A stretch of DNA of 64,000 nucleotides from Agrostemma githago (lineage: Eukaryota; Streptophyta; Magnoliopsida; Caryophyllales; Caryophyllaceae), in assembly GCA_958450325.1 (NCBI GenBank), contig OY288256.1, positions 43,542,953 to 43,606,952 of the forward strand, read 5' to 3'. Both the position numbers and the translations under genes were made by a program. Of this stretch, positions 36,223 to 48,334 are shown piece by piece (the stretch's first letter is position 1; each line of letters begins with the position of its first letter). Under the pieces are notes generated by a model. The model was not told the DNA's origin. It searched no databases and worked only from the letters and a program-made list of their open reading frames with translations.

Positions 36223-39200
36223 TCAACAACCAAAACTAGTTCCATCTCCATCAAGGGCACGTAAGAACAAGTCGAAGGGCCTAGAGAAGTCTTCAATCAA
36301 GCTTGAGATATAACCGACCACATCCCGAGGCTCCTCATGGCCTTGCCTTGACGTTCCTGGGGCATCCCTCTCTTCCAAGTTCAACGACTTGAACTTGTAC
36401 TTTTGGTCCTTGGGGATATACCCAAACGTCCACCGGTCCTCATGCGGCCCCAAGGGAGACTCATCTTCTTCCTTGTCATTGCACTTCAACTTGTCATCAA
36501 GCCCATGAATTGGGCACTCATCTTCCTCCATATCGGAGTCGTCATCCTCAAGTACATAAGAGTACTTCTTCAAGCTTTGTTCCGGTTCACCCCCTAGATC
36601 GATGTCTTTCTTGGCTTGGATCATATTACATGATTCATCCTTAGTAGGCGTAGTGTTGCCTTGGAGGTCGAACACTATCTTTTCCTCGCCTAACTCAAAT
36701 GTGATCCTACCGTTCTTCACATCGATCATGGCACCCGCGGTGTGTAGAAATAGGCGCCCAAGAATAATGGGAGTATTGGCATCCTCCGGCATGTCAAGCA
36801 CAATGAAGTCGACCGGAATGAAGTATTTCCCCACTCGTACCGGTACGTCCTCTAACATTTCTAATGGTCGATTGAATGATTTATCGGCCATTTGGAGGGT
36901 GAGGGACGTACATTTCAACTCCTTCATTCCGAGTTGGCAACAAATAGAATAGGGAATGATGCTCACACTCGCGCCCAAGTCACATAACGCATTCTTGATC
37001 AAGAAGTTGCCTATGGTGCAAGGGATCGAAAAACTACCCGGATCTTTCAACTTCGGAAGCGTGGAACCTTGTATGAGCTCGCTCACCACCCTCGTGAACG
37101 CTACGGTCTCTTCCTTGTCGACGGATCTCTTCCTAGCTAGGATTTCTCTCATAAATCTTCCATATGCCGGGATTTGGGTAAGTAGTTCGGCGAACGGGAC
37201 ACTAACATCCAATTTCTTCACAATACTAAGGAACTTGTCCTAATGAGTGTCCACCTTAGTCTTCATTTGCCTCGATGGGTAAGGCAACTTGATTTGGTAG
37301 TTGTTTTGATCATTAAGGGTGGACTCTTCAAAGGACACTTTCCTTTTTCCCTTGTCTTTCTCTTGAAGAGGGGGAGGGTTGTCTTTTTGGGGTTTTTCAA
37401 CTTCCCTTAAGACTTGCTCCTCAATTGGGTTGTCCAAGCTTGATTCTTCTTGATTTGGAGATGTCATTTCTATTGTCGGTTCTTGCATCGGCTCTTGCTC
37501 ATTAGGATATGGAGGGGAGTCATAAGAGGTACCTCTCCTTGTGGTGATGGCATTTACATGCTCAAATGTCGGTGTTTCACCTTGATAAGGTAGTTGCCCC
37601 TTTTGCCTTGAGGAGCTCCCCGAAGCTAGTTGAGATATTTGATTCTCAAGTATCTTCATACGGGTATCTCTCATTGCGTTTTCCCCTTGAATATAAGTGA
37701 AGAGCTCATGATGATTCCTTGACATGTCCACTTGACTTTGTTGCAAATCTTGATTACTCCTTTGTATTTCCATCAAGGTCTTTTGAATGTCAAAATCCCG
37801 AGGTGGGGACGATGGATTATGTGGAGTGTCGGTGATGGCGAGGGGAATGCCATAATCATGAGTAGGAGACCGACTCCTAGGCTTGCTTTGTTGTTGTTGA
37901 TTTTGAGTTGCTTGTTGACGGTTCCCTTGGAACCCATGAGAATTACCTTGTTGATGGCCTTGATTGTTGCCATGGTTGCGGTTTTGATACCCTTGAAAAT
38001 TTTGGTTTCCTTGGAAACCACCTTGATTGAAGTTCCCTTGTTGGAACCCTTGCTTGTTGTTGAAGTTGCCTTGGTTATTTTGCTTGAAATTGTTGAAGGG
38101 TCTTTGGTTACCCACATAACCTTGGTAACTTTCATTGTTGTCCCGTAAGGGAGGTGGAACATAGGAACGATGTTGTTGTTGATGTTGAAGTGCTTGTTGT
38201 TGAGGGACTTGATTGGAAGCTTGGTATTGATTAGAGTAGGAGGCACCTTGCTTGAATGCTTGAAAGGCGTTCACTTGCTCAATACTCCCTCTACAATTCA
38301 TAGGGTCATGACCAACGATTCCACAAGTGTCGCACATCCCAAAGTAAGGTGTAGGAGGTGCGAACCTCAAAGCATTCACTTCTTGAATCGGTTGATGGTG
38401 GGATAAACTAGAGCCTTGGACTTGGTTGAGGTGGATTTGGAGCTTCTTGTCAATAGTCTCCATGTGTATTTTAAGTTGAGCTCCAAGGTCAATGCTTAAC
38501 TTAGTGATAGCATCGACCTCATGCATGCCTCCTCGGTGTGCCTTCCTAGGCCTAGAGTATTGCGAATTATGCACCGCCATCTCTTCGATTCTCGCCCATG
38601 TTTGGTCGTCATCGACCTCGGTAAACCTACCATTGGAGCCCATGTTGAGAATGGCTCTCGAGTCCTCATAAAGTCCATTCCAAAATTGTTGCACTAAGAA
38701 CCATTGTGAGAGTCCATGATGAGGGCACGATCTTACCAAAGACTTAAACCGCTCCCAAGCTTCATATAGGCTCTCTTCATCCCTTTGTTGGAACCCGGTG
38801 ATGGAGGCCCTAAGCAAGTTCGTCTTTTCCGGAGGGTAAAACTTTTGGTAGAACGCCAAGGCAAGCTTTTTCCAAGTGTCGATACCCATGGTTGCCCTAT
38901 CGAGACTCTTGATCCATTGCTTCGCTTTTCCAATAAGAGAAAACGGGAAGAGTACCCAACGAATTTGATCTTGAGTAACCCCGGTTTGAGATATAGCGTC
39001 ACAATAATCGGAGAAAGTCTCCATATGTTGGTGCGGGTCTTCGGTGGGCAAACCACTAAATGGGCTCCTCTCCACAAGTTGGATAAATTGAGTCTTTGCC
39101 ACAAAATTCCCGGTATAGGCTTCCGGTAATGCACTCGGTCCCGGCAAGACATCCTCGGTGAATGTGGAGTGAGAGGAGAACTTAGGCATTCTTGGATGTA

Positions 39201-39465
39201 AGGGAGAAGATGGTGGTGTATAGAGTGTTGATGTAGATGAAGAGGGGGAACTAGGAGAAGAATCACCGAAGGGATTGTTGAAGGTCCCTCCGACCGTCTC
39301 TCGAGGTGAAATGCTCAAGTCGGCTCCTTGGGCTTGCCCTTGATGAGTGGTGCTTTCACTTGGTTGAGAGATCCTAACCCGATTAATCGTCCGTTGGCTA
39401 AAGGCTCTAAAAAGTCTCTCCGGCTCTGGATTAAAGAGATAGAAGTCGCCTCCCCTCCTAGGCAT
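36223..39465 (-). pseudogene. Gag-protease of element B (one in-frame stop)
   Basis: One reading frame of about 1080 codons. The Gag core lies at residues about 130-260 (SLIGKAKQWIKSL, FYQKFYPPEKTNLL, YEAWERFKSLV). A CX2CX4HX4C zinc knuckle (CDTCGIVGHDPMNC) follows, then a Gln/Asn/Gly-rich low-complexity stretch, and an aspartic protease (LCDLGASVSIIP, IILGRLFLHTAGA). It ends in an acidic tail with SLIEDFSRPFDLFLRALDGDG. Autonomous Athila elements continue into RT here; this one stops. A TAG at about 37237-37239 interrupts the frame just before the protease; the corresponding codon in element D is not a stop. Confidence 0.9.
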
Positions 39466-39496
39466 ACACTACACACTTAGAACAAACGTAAGAACG

Positions 39497-39519
39497 CCTA
39501 GTGCTTTATGGGCACTAGG
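39497..39519 (-). promoter_or_regulatory. Leader hairpin of element B
   Basis: Perfect 8-bp stem CCTAGTGC / GCACTAGG with a 7-base loop, in the untranslated leader shortly before the gag start codon. The same stem is present in elements D and E. Confidence 0.75.
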
Positions 39520-39670
39520 CAACGACAATAACAAACACAACTAGAGACAAAGAGAACAGAAAGCTAAGAAAAGAAGAGAAACTAGAAAATATTCACAAGA
39601 GAAGATGGGAGAGCACAAAGAAGGGTAACTAAGTCTAGAAATAAGCAAACTAAGTCTAAACAATGCACCG

Positions 39671-39688
39671 TCCCCGGCAATGGCGCCA
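39671..39688 (-). other. Primer-binding site of element B
   Basis: On the element strand TGGCGCCATTGCCGGGGA starts three bases after the LTR end. It differs by one base from the Athila-type site complementary to the 3' end of tRNA-Asp. Confidence 0.85.
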
Positions 39689-39691
39689 AAT

Positions 39692-41252
39692 TGATGGTAG
39701 GGATTTGTCACGTCCCTAGCCGATCAATATAACACCGACTAACCTAGTGAGTAGCTAGGGTAAGTCGGGATCGTATCCACGAGAACGGTATATCAAGGTT
39801 TAGACTATGTCGGCCTACAACGAGACTAGATTACCAAACAAACACAAGAAGATGAAAAGGAAAACTATGATGGAGGAGAAGAGATATGACTAAGCTAATG
39901 ATCGAATTAATAAATAAACTAAAAGAACGATGGCTAACTAAGAGGATTAACACAAATATGGAAAGAAGTGGGGTAGGTCGGGTTCATAGGAGTAGAAGCA
40001 TAATTGGGATGATCAAGGGTATAGGCGTCTCCTAATCGCTAGAGTCGGTCCGGGCTCTCGCAACTTAGACCGATGTCAAGGTGGGTCCGGGCTCTCGCAA
40101 CTTAGATCCTAGTCCGCGCTCTCGCGACTAAACTATTCTCAACATTTCCACAAAATAAGAAATCAATGAGAAGATGAACACAAGCATGGGAAGCATGGCC
40201 ACTACAACTCATACAAGCATATCAACAAACACATAGAGTGCCTACAATGTGACTAACAACAAAGATATAACTTTTTCCCCTTAATCAACCCTAATCATCC
40301 ATAATCTACCCCTAATCCCCCTACTAACCCCACAAGAAGACTACTCACTCATGATAAAGAACAAACTAACAATCATAAAGGAAATCAATACCACTAAACA
40401 AGCATCCATAATGAATAACAAGAGTAACAATAACAATATGAAAAGATTCAAACAAGATTAAATAAACTAAGAACAAGAGTAGAGATGATTATACCAATAC
40501 TAGATGAAGAAAAGATGAGAACTTGTATAAATAAGAAACCCAAATAGAACCCCAAGGTTGTCAATCTTGGAATAATCTTCAAGAATCTTCTTAATACAAG
40601 ATTAATTACAATAATTAACTAAGGATTAAAGAGAGATTAGAACTAATGAGTGAGAGTAAATCTAGGGTTTTTGAGGCTTAAACTAATCTAGGGTAAGATA
40701 AGATGTCTTAATATTACAAGAAGGGAGTATATATATGGGTACAAGAATGAAGGAGAAGAAAAGAAGAAGTGCGGGTGAGCTTTAGCCCATCCCGACCAGG
40801 ACGGATCTTCCTGATCGGGAAGGGTTCTGTCTTCCCGATCGGGAAGGATTTAACCCGACCGGGAAGGACCCACAGCAACGCTCCTAATCGTGCACCCCTT
40901 CCCGATCGGGAAGGCCACTATCCCGATCGGGAAGGGTCTTGTGTGCCTTAAAATAGAGCTCTAGGGTCCCTCCTTGTATCTCATGGGCTTCCCGTCGATT
41001 CTCGAGACTCGGGATCGGGTCCCAAGGTCTCGGGGTCGATTCCATGGCCTCGAGTCATCGTTTCTTTATCTCGTTGGCTCCAAAATGTGTATGTATTGAG
41101 TCGGAATCACTCCAACTCTTCCAAATCGGACTCGGGAACCTGAAACGAACTAAAGGAAGCATAAGAAGCCCATGAATCGCTCCCAAGGAGCGATTCCACA
41201 AGGAAATGGGACCAAAACATAGCAAAATAGGCACTACAAACTACACTTATCA
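39692..41252 (-). repeat. 5' LTR of element B
   Basis: Near-identical to 31664-33228. Palindrome array at about 40787-40940 with single-base changes inside some palindromes relative to the other LTR. Confidence 0.92.
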
Positions 41253-41768
41253 TTGGGTGGGCTTAAATGTCGAAGAAGAGGCACCAAAAAGGAGTAGGGG
41301 ACCATCCCGGTCGGGATAGATGATCCCGATCGGGATAATAAACCCTTCCCGATCGGGAAGCCTCCTTCTCGGTCGGGAAGCCACTCTAGGAATCTCGAAA
41401 TATGGCACCATCATCCCGATCGGGACGGCTCCTCCCCGGTCGGGATGACACACTCGTCCCGGTCGGGAAGCTCCCTTCCCGCCCGGGATGGGTCTTCTTG
41501 ACCTCCAAAACCCCAAAAGCTTCACCAAAGCTTCAAAAACCGATTCCCATACTCACGATCCAAGCTCTATCATTAGCCATTCCTTTCTAGGAATCGCCTT
41601 CACTTCACCTATTAAACAAAGCTCAAACACACATCAAAATCCCTCCCTCACATCGCTCATCAAAATACCAAATCAATTACAAGAGCTCCACAAAAGCTAA
41701 CAAATACTAGAAACCAAACTATCCAAACATAAACACAAATACAAGCACAAAAGAAAGGGAAAAGATAT
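41253..41768 (-). other. ORF-proximal part of element E non-coding 3' region
   Basis: Continuation of element E beyond the nested element B. It contains a cluster of CCCG/CGGG palindromes at about 41303-41490, the counterpart of the internal arrays of elements B and D. Confidence 0.75.
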
Positions 41769-43021
41769 TTACACTAAAATACTCTCTCCAACTACACCTC
41801 CATAGCCATCAAGAGCTCGAAGGAGTAAGTCAAATGCTCTAGCAACATCTTCAATTAAGCTCACATGGCCGAGCCTAGCCACATCCAAGAGCTTCCAAGT
41901 CGGAGGGAAGAAGCGATCATCTTCATTATGCTCGGGGTTATTGTGATCTTCCGGGTCTTCGGAACCAACATAGGTACGACCCTTATGACCATCCGGTAGG
42001 TATAGTGGTCTAGAGTCGTGCTCGGTGTCATGATGTGGGAGATCACACCCTAGGGGTGTCGCTTCTTCTACGGGGTCGATAGTGGAACTCTTTTCCACCG
42101 CCCGACAAGGATCCTCTTCACCAATCGTCTCACAAGACAAGGGACTAGAAATCGAGTGCGATAGAGGAGGAGAAAGCATCAAGTTTTCTTCATTGGAGGC
42201 TTTAGGATCCTCCAATTTCCCATACAAAGCAAGTTCCAAGGCATCTACTTCCTTTTCCCAAGTATTGCGCTCCTTTTCACTCACCTTGTGTAATTGGTCA
42301 TGAGGGGTCATCTCTTCACTTGGGTTTGGATTGTCACCATCTGGTTCATCACGAAGAAAATCAAACAAATCCAACTTTATAGCCAATACATTGGCTCCCC
42401 AAGAGTTATCTTGATTGTCATGTTCAAATCCCTCCTCATTGTCGACCCTTGAAGCTTCAACTTCCTCTATTCTTCCCATATCTTCACTATCCAAGCAACA
42501 CTCAACAATGATCTCATGATTAACCCTCTCTTCTTCATTTGTAGCTTCACAATCGGGTTGACTTTCTTGTGGAAACACCCGACCTTCTTGCCCAAATGAA
42601 CCTTCCTCAACATGTTGTGGAGCTCGAGTGGCCAACATCGTGATATGAGCCATGAGTGCATTGATGCGAGCATCTTGCACCTCTATTTGGGCCTTGAACT
42701 CCTCCCTAACCCCTTGTATTTGAGTCAACATCAATTGTTGACCCTTTTGCAATAACATCATCATCTCATGTTGGCTCCCTTGTGTTTGGACCAACATTTG
42801 ACAAGTCTCAAAGTTGGGATATTTGGTTGTGGGTTATGTGAGGGTGTTTGGTAGTTGTTAGGATGTGGGAACGATCCTTGACAACTTTCTTGGTAACCAT
42901 AAGAAGAGAGTTCATAAGATTGTTGATGAGGTTGATATGGTTGGTAAAGTTGTGGGTTTTGGTAATTCGCCCCATAGTTGTCCCGTGATGATTGATGGTA
43001 GCTTGGACGCGCCATGTCCAT
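41769..43021 (-). pseudogene. Single ORF of element E: unrecognised protein with shared C-terminal motif
   Basis: From ATG at 43021 the frame is open to about 42800, where a frameshift leads to the second part ending at 41769. The N-terminus is rich in Tyr, Gln, Asn and Pro. Then comes a predicted coiled-coil stretch (QKGQQLMLTQIQGVREEFKA), a long acidic region and a C-terminus with SLIEDVARAFDLLLRALDGYG. I see no gag core, zinc knuckle or protease. The C-terminal motif is the same as that ending the gag-protease proteins of elements B and D, so the ORF is probably a rearranged relic or derivative of an Athila-type protein. Function unknown. Confidence 0.7.
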
Positions 43022-43075
43022 AACGTTGCTTTGGTACCTAGGATGAGCTAGAAGCACTTGAGCAAACGTTAGTAG

Positions 43076-43098
43076 CCTAGTGCTTTTGAGGCACTAGG
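43076..43098 (-). promoter_or_regulatory. Leader hairpin of element E
   Basis: Stem CCTAGTGC / GCACTAGG identical to that of elements B and D, but with a different 7-base loop. Located between primer site and ORF. Confidence 0.75.
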
Positions 43099-43207
43099 AA
43101 GAGAGGATAGCACTCAAGAAGAAAAAACGGAGATACACAAGGAGAAGAGAACACAAAAATCAAGAACAAAGTCCCAAACTAAGCAAACAAAAGTCTAAAC
43201 TATGCCG

Positions 43208-43225
43208 TTCCCGGCAACGGCGCCA
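43208..43225 (-). other. Primer-binding site of element E
   Basis: On the element strand TGGCGCCGTTGCCGGGAA, beginning three bases after the LTR; one mismatch at its end from the tRNA-Asp-type site of element D. Confidence 0.85.
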
Positions 43226-43228
43226 ATT

Positions 43229-44858
43229 TGATGGGATGGGATTTGTCGTGAATCCCAACCGTCAAATAAAACCGGTAAAACCTAACTAGGGTAGCTAGGG
43301 TAAGTTGGGTCGAATCCACAGGGACGAGAGGTCGGACTAGGGTATGCTACGGTCTAGGACTAGGTTCGAGACAAGCTATTCTAAGGAGGGGGAGACTAGG
43401 ACTAAGCTAGGTCTAAAGCAAGAAAACAATCAAAGGAAACATGCTAGGATTAGGTCGGGGTCAAAGGGGTAATGGAATGGTCAAGGGATAACTAGAGTGA
43501 AGGAGGTAGTAGGGTAATCTAGGTAATGCTCGGGCTCTCGCAACTTAGACTCACCTAGAGGTAACACCTAAAACCCACCTTGGCGACACAAACGACAAAC
43601 GGGGTTACTAGCGTGATATTGGGGCCTAGGTCGCATCCGGGCTCTCGCAACTTAGACTGACCTAGGGGTCGTCCTCACCGGGCTCTCGCAACTTAATGAG
43701 GGAACCAAACCCACAAAAAAACTATCACCCACAAGAGAAAATCAAGAAAAAACAAGCATATGCACATACTAGTCATTCAAGCATTTCAACAAACATGTGA
43801 TATGCATCAAACCAAGGGGAAACCCAAATCTTCCACCAACATCTCCAACAATCCCTTAATCATCAAATTAACACCCTAATCACCTTACTAACCCTAGCAA
43901 GATACTACTCTAACATAACTATACTAAAACTAACACTAACAAGATGAGCCAAAACAAGAACAAGAGGATGCATATATGAAACTAGCAAGAATGAAGAACA
44001 AAACAATAAACAAGAACTAAAGATACAAACTTGAATGATAAAAACAAGATTAAGAAGAAGGAAAAGAGATTATACCATACTAGAAGATGAAAAGAAGAAG
44101 GAAACTTGCATAAATGGAAGAACCCAAAACAAACATCCAAGGTTGTCAAGCTTGAATGGAGATCTTGAAGAATTCCCAAATTACAAGAATTAATCTATGA
44201 TTAACGATAATCTAAAGACTAATCTACACTAATCTATGCTAATCTATGCTAAAACTATCTAGGGTTTAGTCTAATACGAAGTACATAACATAAGATTACA
44301 AGAGGAAGGGTATATATAGGGTTTAAGAATGAAAGGAGAAGAAAAGAATTGAAGGCGGGCGAGCTGTAGCCCATCCCGGCCGGGATGAGGTGGTCCCGGT
44401 CGGGACGGGGTTGGTCCCGATCGGGATGACCTGCTCCCGGTCGGGATGAGCCCTCAGTAGCTCCTTCTTCGCTTCCTTCTTCATCCCGGACGGGATGAGG
44501 CCATGCCCGTTCGGGATGAGCCTTGTAGGCCTCCAATATGAACTTTTTGGTCCCTCCTTGCTTCACATGGGCTTCCCATCGATTCTTGGGACTCGGGATC
44601 GGGTCTCGAAGGCTCGGGATTGGGTCCCAAGGTCTCGGGGTCGACTCCAAGGCATCGAGTGATCGTTCCTTAGCTTCGTTGGCTCCAAAAAGTTTATGTA
44701 TCGAGTCGGAATCGCTCCAACTCTTCATGAACGGTCTCGGGAACCTGAAACGAGCTAAAGGAAGCATAAGTAGCCCATAAACCGCTCCCAAGGAGCGATT
44801 CCACAAAGAAAATGGGACCAAAACACTACGAAATAGGCACTACAAATGGCACTTATCA
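43229..44858 (-). repeat. 5' LTR of element E
   Basis: Full-length 1630-bp LTR, TGATGG to TTATCA on the plus strand. It has all copies of the 18-bp motif (about 43530, 43638 and 43680) and a palindrome array at about 44372-44520. Confidence 0.92.
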
Positions 44859-46117
44859 TGTTACTGTGGTTTTCACAAACCGTTACTCCAATCTGTATAC
44901 TATGCCAATTTGTTCGAGGTGTATGTAATCCTCCACTCATTTCGTACCATTATCCTTATTTTTGATTATATTTTGATAATACCTCATTTCAGATGGCAAA
45001 AAGAAGTAAAATCGTAGACGCTGGTGAGAAGAAAGGTAAGGGTAATGAGAAGGCAGGACGGGCGAAGAAAACTGCTATGAAGCCGTCTAAGTTGAAGAAA
45101 GTGTCGACTGAAGACGGTGGTGACGCCAATGCCGATCGTACGTTATCTGTCAGGTGCAGTTCGAAGCTCCTTGTTGAACTAATATCAAATCTAAACCAGA
45201 GGAAGCCGTAGGCTCTTTCAAGTATTGGGTTTGGTGGCGTACTTGAAATGCGACTTAAAACCTTCCCTGTGAAATATGCGACTGATTTCAAGAGATTATT
45301 CAGCGACGATACGCTGATATTTAGATGTGGGAATCATCAGTTTCTGGTGACCAAGCATGATGTATATGACTGTTTCCTTCTTCCTTTTGGACCGGACCCT
45401 ATCGAGCTGCTGCCAATGGGTTTGTCGAAGGCAGCTGAAGAGGAGGCTGTTGTTATGCTAAAGAAAAAGTGGAGGGACGAGTTCCAAGTCGTCAATGAGG
45501 GTGACGCAATCCCTCTCTCAAGGGTCCTAGCCAAACTGAAGGAGGATGTGGGGGGGGGGGGGGTGGAGAGATGTTCTGTCAGATGTTTGTGCTCTACAGC
45601 ATGTCGATTTTCTTCAACCCGACGTCCAATCATGGGGTTGATCTGAGATTGTTGAAGGCTGTGCAAGATGTACAGCAAATTAAAAACTTTGACTGGTGCA
45701 CATTCATACTAGACAGACTCGCTAGTGCGTGCGAGGACTGTATTCTGTCGACCATCGTACCTACTTGGTTGTTTACCATTTTTAATGATCACATACTTCC
45801 AGCGATTTGACTACCGTAACCTCCCGAACCCGTGTGATCTCCCTCTGATCAAGCACTGGGATGGTCCGCGCATGTATGAATGGTTGGCAGGTGAGATTAT
45901 CGGTGGTGGGCTCGGGTGGCTGACCCGATCGGATGTGGAATACCCTTGTTGCCTTCATGTGGTGAAGAGGGCTCACGCGACCTCGCCGTTGAGGATTACG
46001 CAGAGCGGTCAGTCTGATCATCCGACATCGCCCGTGCAAGAGGGCGATAAGTTCACCACTATCGGGCTTGCCCGTGGTCTTGAAGATGATAATGAACTGA
46101 GGGCTAGGGCGGTCGAC

Positions 46118-46504
46118 GTAAGTAATAATGTCATTAATTCATTAATTAATCTATATGTGTCTGACTTGGAAACCATGGAATCAGACGATGTAAATCTTGA
46201 ATATTTGTAAATTTGCATGGTACTCTTCCATATTTTCTGTTACTTTAGCAAATAACCGACGTTACATTGGTGAACAATATGTGTTACTTTAATTCATGAG
46301 TTCCGTTACTTTAACATGTATCATCTACATTATTATTCTAACATATATGATGTTACTTTAATTCATACCATTTGTTACTTTAGTTGTTATTATCTGTTAC
46401 TTTAGTGTCCACTCTCTTTTCACTACACATTCTGTCAGTTGATTATACATTCCATGCACTGTTACTTTAGTACATACTTGCATCACAATTATTGTTTCAT
46501 GCAG
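46118..46504 (+). other. Intron of the Ulp1 gene, GTTACTTTAAT-rich
   Basis: GTAAGT donor and TCATGCAG acceptor join in phase 0. It holds seven GTTACTTTA-like motifs, and most of it (46238-46471) is one arm of an inverted repeat with the intron at 58814-59228. Confidence 0.8.
46238..46471 (+). repeat. Inverted repeat, arm 1 (intron of module 1)
   Basis: Reverse complement of 58831-59150 over its whole length with moderate divergence; for instance CTGTTACTTTAGCAAATAAC here pairs with GTTATTTGCTAAAGTAACAG there. Lacks the MITE present in the other arm. Confidence 0.88.
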
Positions 46505-48334
46505 GATGTCCATCAGATTCATCTGATGATGGGAAGGAATGCAGTCGCATTTCATGACTGATGGGCTTCACATGCTGCTAAGATCAGGAGGATAACATCG
46601 GGCAATCCATTACCCCAAGACCCGGTACCATCACAAGCATCCCAGTCATTTTGGGGAGGAGCGGAGGTTCACCGGGTGGTGGATGAAGTATGTGAGGCGC
46701 TCCGTCGCGCTAGGGAGCTTTCATTGCAGGGGCCGGTATTTGAGGCCAAAAATACAAATCAAGATGAGGAGGAAGATCTTAACTATCAGCTGTACTCGAC
46801 AACTGAGGTTAACGAGGTTATCCAGGAGGGATTGCAGCTACACAGTGACCGCCCGCTGGTGCTGTCTCTGTGGGATAAGGATAGATGCGGAGACGAGGAG
46901 GTCGGTGAGTTTTTGTCGGTGGAAGTAGACGGAAGGAAGGTCTTCCACCCATACTTTTTTCATTCTGACAAGCGGTTGGGGTGCATGCAAGTCGTCGATG
47001 AGAGGCTTGGATGCTCATGTGATTGTGAAGTCCCGGATCCTGACCAACTTATGTTGTCGAACTTTCTGCGCATGGATAGCAGGCTTTTCAGGTCTGTTTT
47101 GTCTGTAAGGAAAGACGTAATTGACTACGTCTTCTACCAAAATGAAAAATACAGTTCATCGTAAGTGGTCTACATCACCTAATTTTGTCATTGCGTTTTA
47201 ATGTCGATTTTGGTGAGTGCTACATAAGCCGTTCAAATATTTGCAGGGAGATGATTGTGAGGTTAAGTGACTTTTTCAATATACCCCATGGTGAGTTGGC
47301 CACGCTGGCTCCTGGAGAGCAACTTTCGAATGCTGTAACTGACAGCTGGTGCATACTTATGAATCACTTGGCAGCTGTTCAGTCTGCACGGCGGCGGACA
47401 TCACGCTGCTTCTTCGGTGTCAGCCACAACATAAGCTAATTTATTCACTTGCTCGTCCAAAACGATAAGTGTAACATCATCAACAAACTCTAGTAATATT
47501 AATATAATGGCATCATATAAGTTTGCATAAAATATTTATGCAAAATAGTGGGTGTTACTGTAGTTCTATGAGTGTGTTACTGTAATGCACTTTGTGCGTT
47601 ACTCTAATGATAGCGACCTGTTAATCCAACAAATATCATGCAGGATACAGCTCTCCATATTTGGACAAGCAGGAAGCGTGGTGTCTTTGTGGACATGAGC
47701 AAAGCATTGTTCAACTTCTGGAACATATGGCTCGATGAAAATGAAGGGAATCTCGAGCTAGATTCTGACCTGGTATTGTTGAATTTTAGATCCCATATTT
47801 TGTAAGCTTCCTCATCAATTATAATAACCAACGCGATACCCTTTCCCCACCTACAGGTATTCGTTCCGGTGCTGTCGGAAAACAATGACCATTACAGCTG
47901 CGCGTGTATCAATTTTTTGTCACAGCGGATTGAATACCTTGATAATAGGTCTTACGACGAGGGGAAGTTTGAAAGTCTTCCTTACGTTGGGATGGCACGG
48001 CTCTTAGTTAGTTTGCTCATTTTGGTATACATTTTAACATTCTTATATACAAAACGTCCTATATAAGGACGACCAAAAAACAAATGGTTTTTCGTCATTT
48101 TCCCTTTCTTATATGTATTTATTTTATTTTATTTAATATCACCAAGGCTGAAGAAATGGGTAAGTATATGGTTTAGCGAGGCATCAACAAGGGGGCCGAT
48201 GTCTCTTCGTTCCCTCTTGTCAACATGCCGTTCAGATGGCAGGACAGCGGGTTCTCGGCTAATGATTGCGGCGTATACCTCATGATACACATGATGTTGT
48301 ACGCCGGGGAGGACTTCGACTGTCCCTTGGGCAC

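Larger units (their letters stand above)
31664..41252 (-). mobile_element. Athila-like non-autonomous element B (gag-protease only)
   Basis: A 9.6-kb element with LTRs 31664-33228 and 39692-41252 and a perfect target duplication TTGGG (31659-31663 and 41253-41257). It carries primer site, leader hairpin, a single long gag-protease ORF and about 3 kb of non-coding 3' sequence. No reverse transcriptase, RNase H or integrase. It must be moved by enzymes from another element. Near-identical LTRs and an ORF with one stop suggest a recent insertion. Confidence 0.95.
27716..44858 (-). mobile_element. Athila-like non-autonomous element E (with element B nested inside)
   Basis: LTRs 27716-29195 and 43229-44858 with a perfect 5-bp target duplication TGTTA (27711-27715 and 44859-44863). 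Removing element B leaves about 7.6 kb. It has a tRNA-Asp-type primer site, leader hairpin, one ORF of about 415 codons unlike gag or pol, a long non-coding 3' region and a polypurine tract. The left LTR lacks about 150 bp, covering two of the 18-bp GCGAGAGC motifs, relative to the right one. It lies in the 5' UTR intron of the Ulp1 gene in the opposite orientation. Confidence 0.93.

Noticed and set aside
45550..45563. 14-G run treated as a certain mutation
   Set aside because: Homopolymer length is error-prone in assemblies; the frame change there is recorded but could be technical.
48162..48172. GTAAGTAT as an additional splice donor in the Ulp1 exon starting at 48147
   Set aside because: No acceptor follows before the aligned sequence resumes, and module 2 has continuous coding sequence here.
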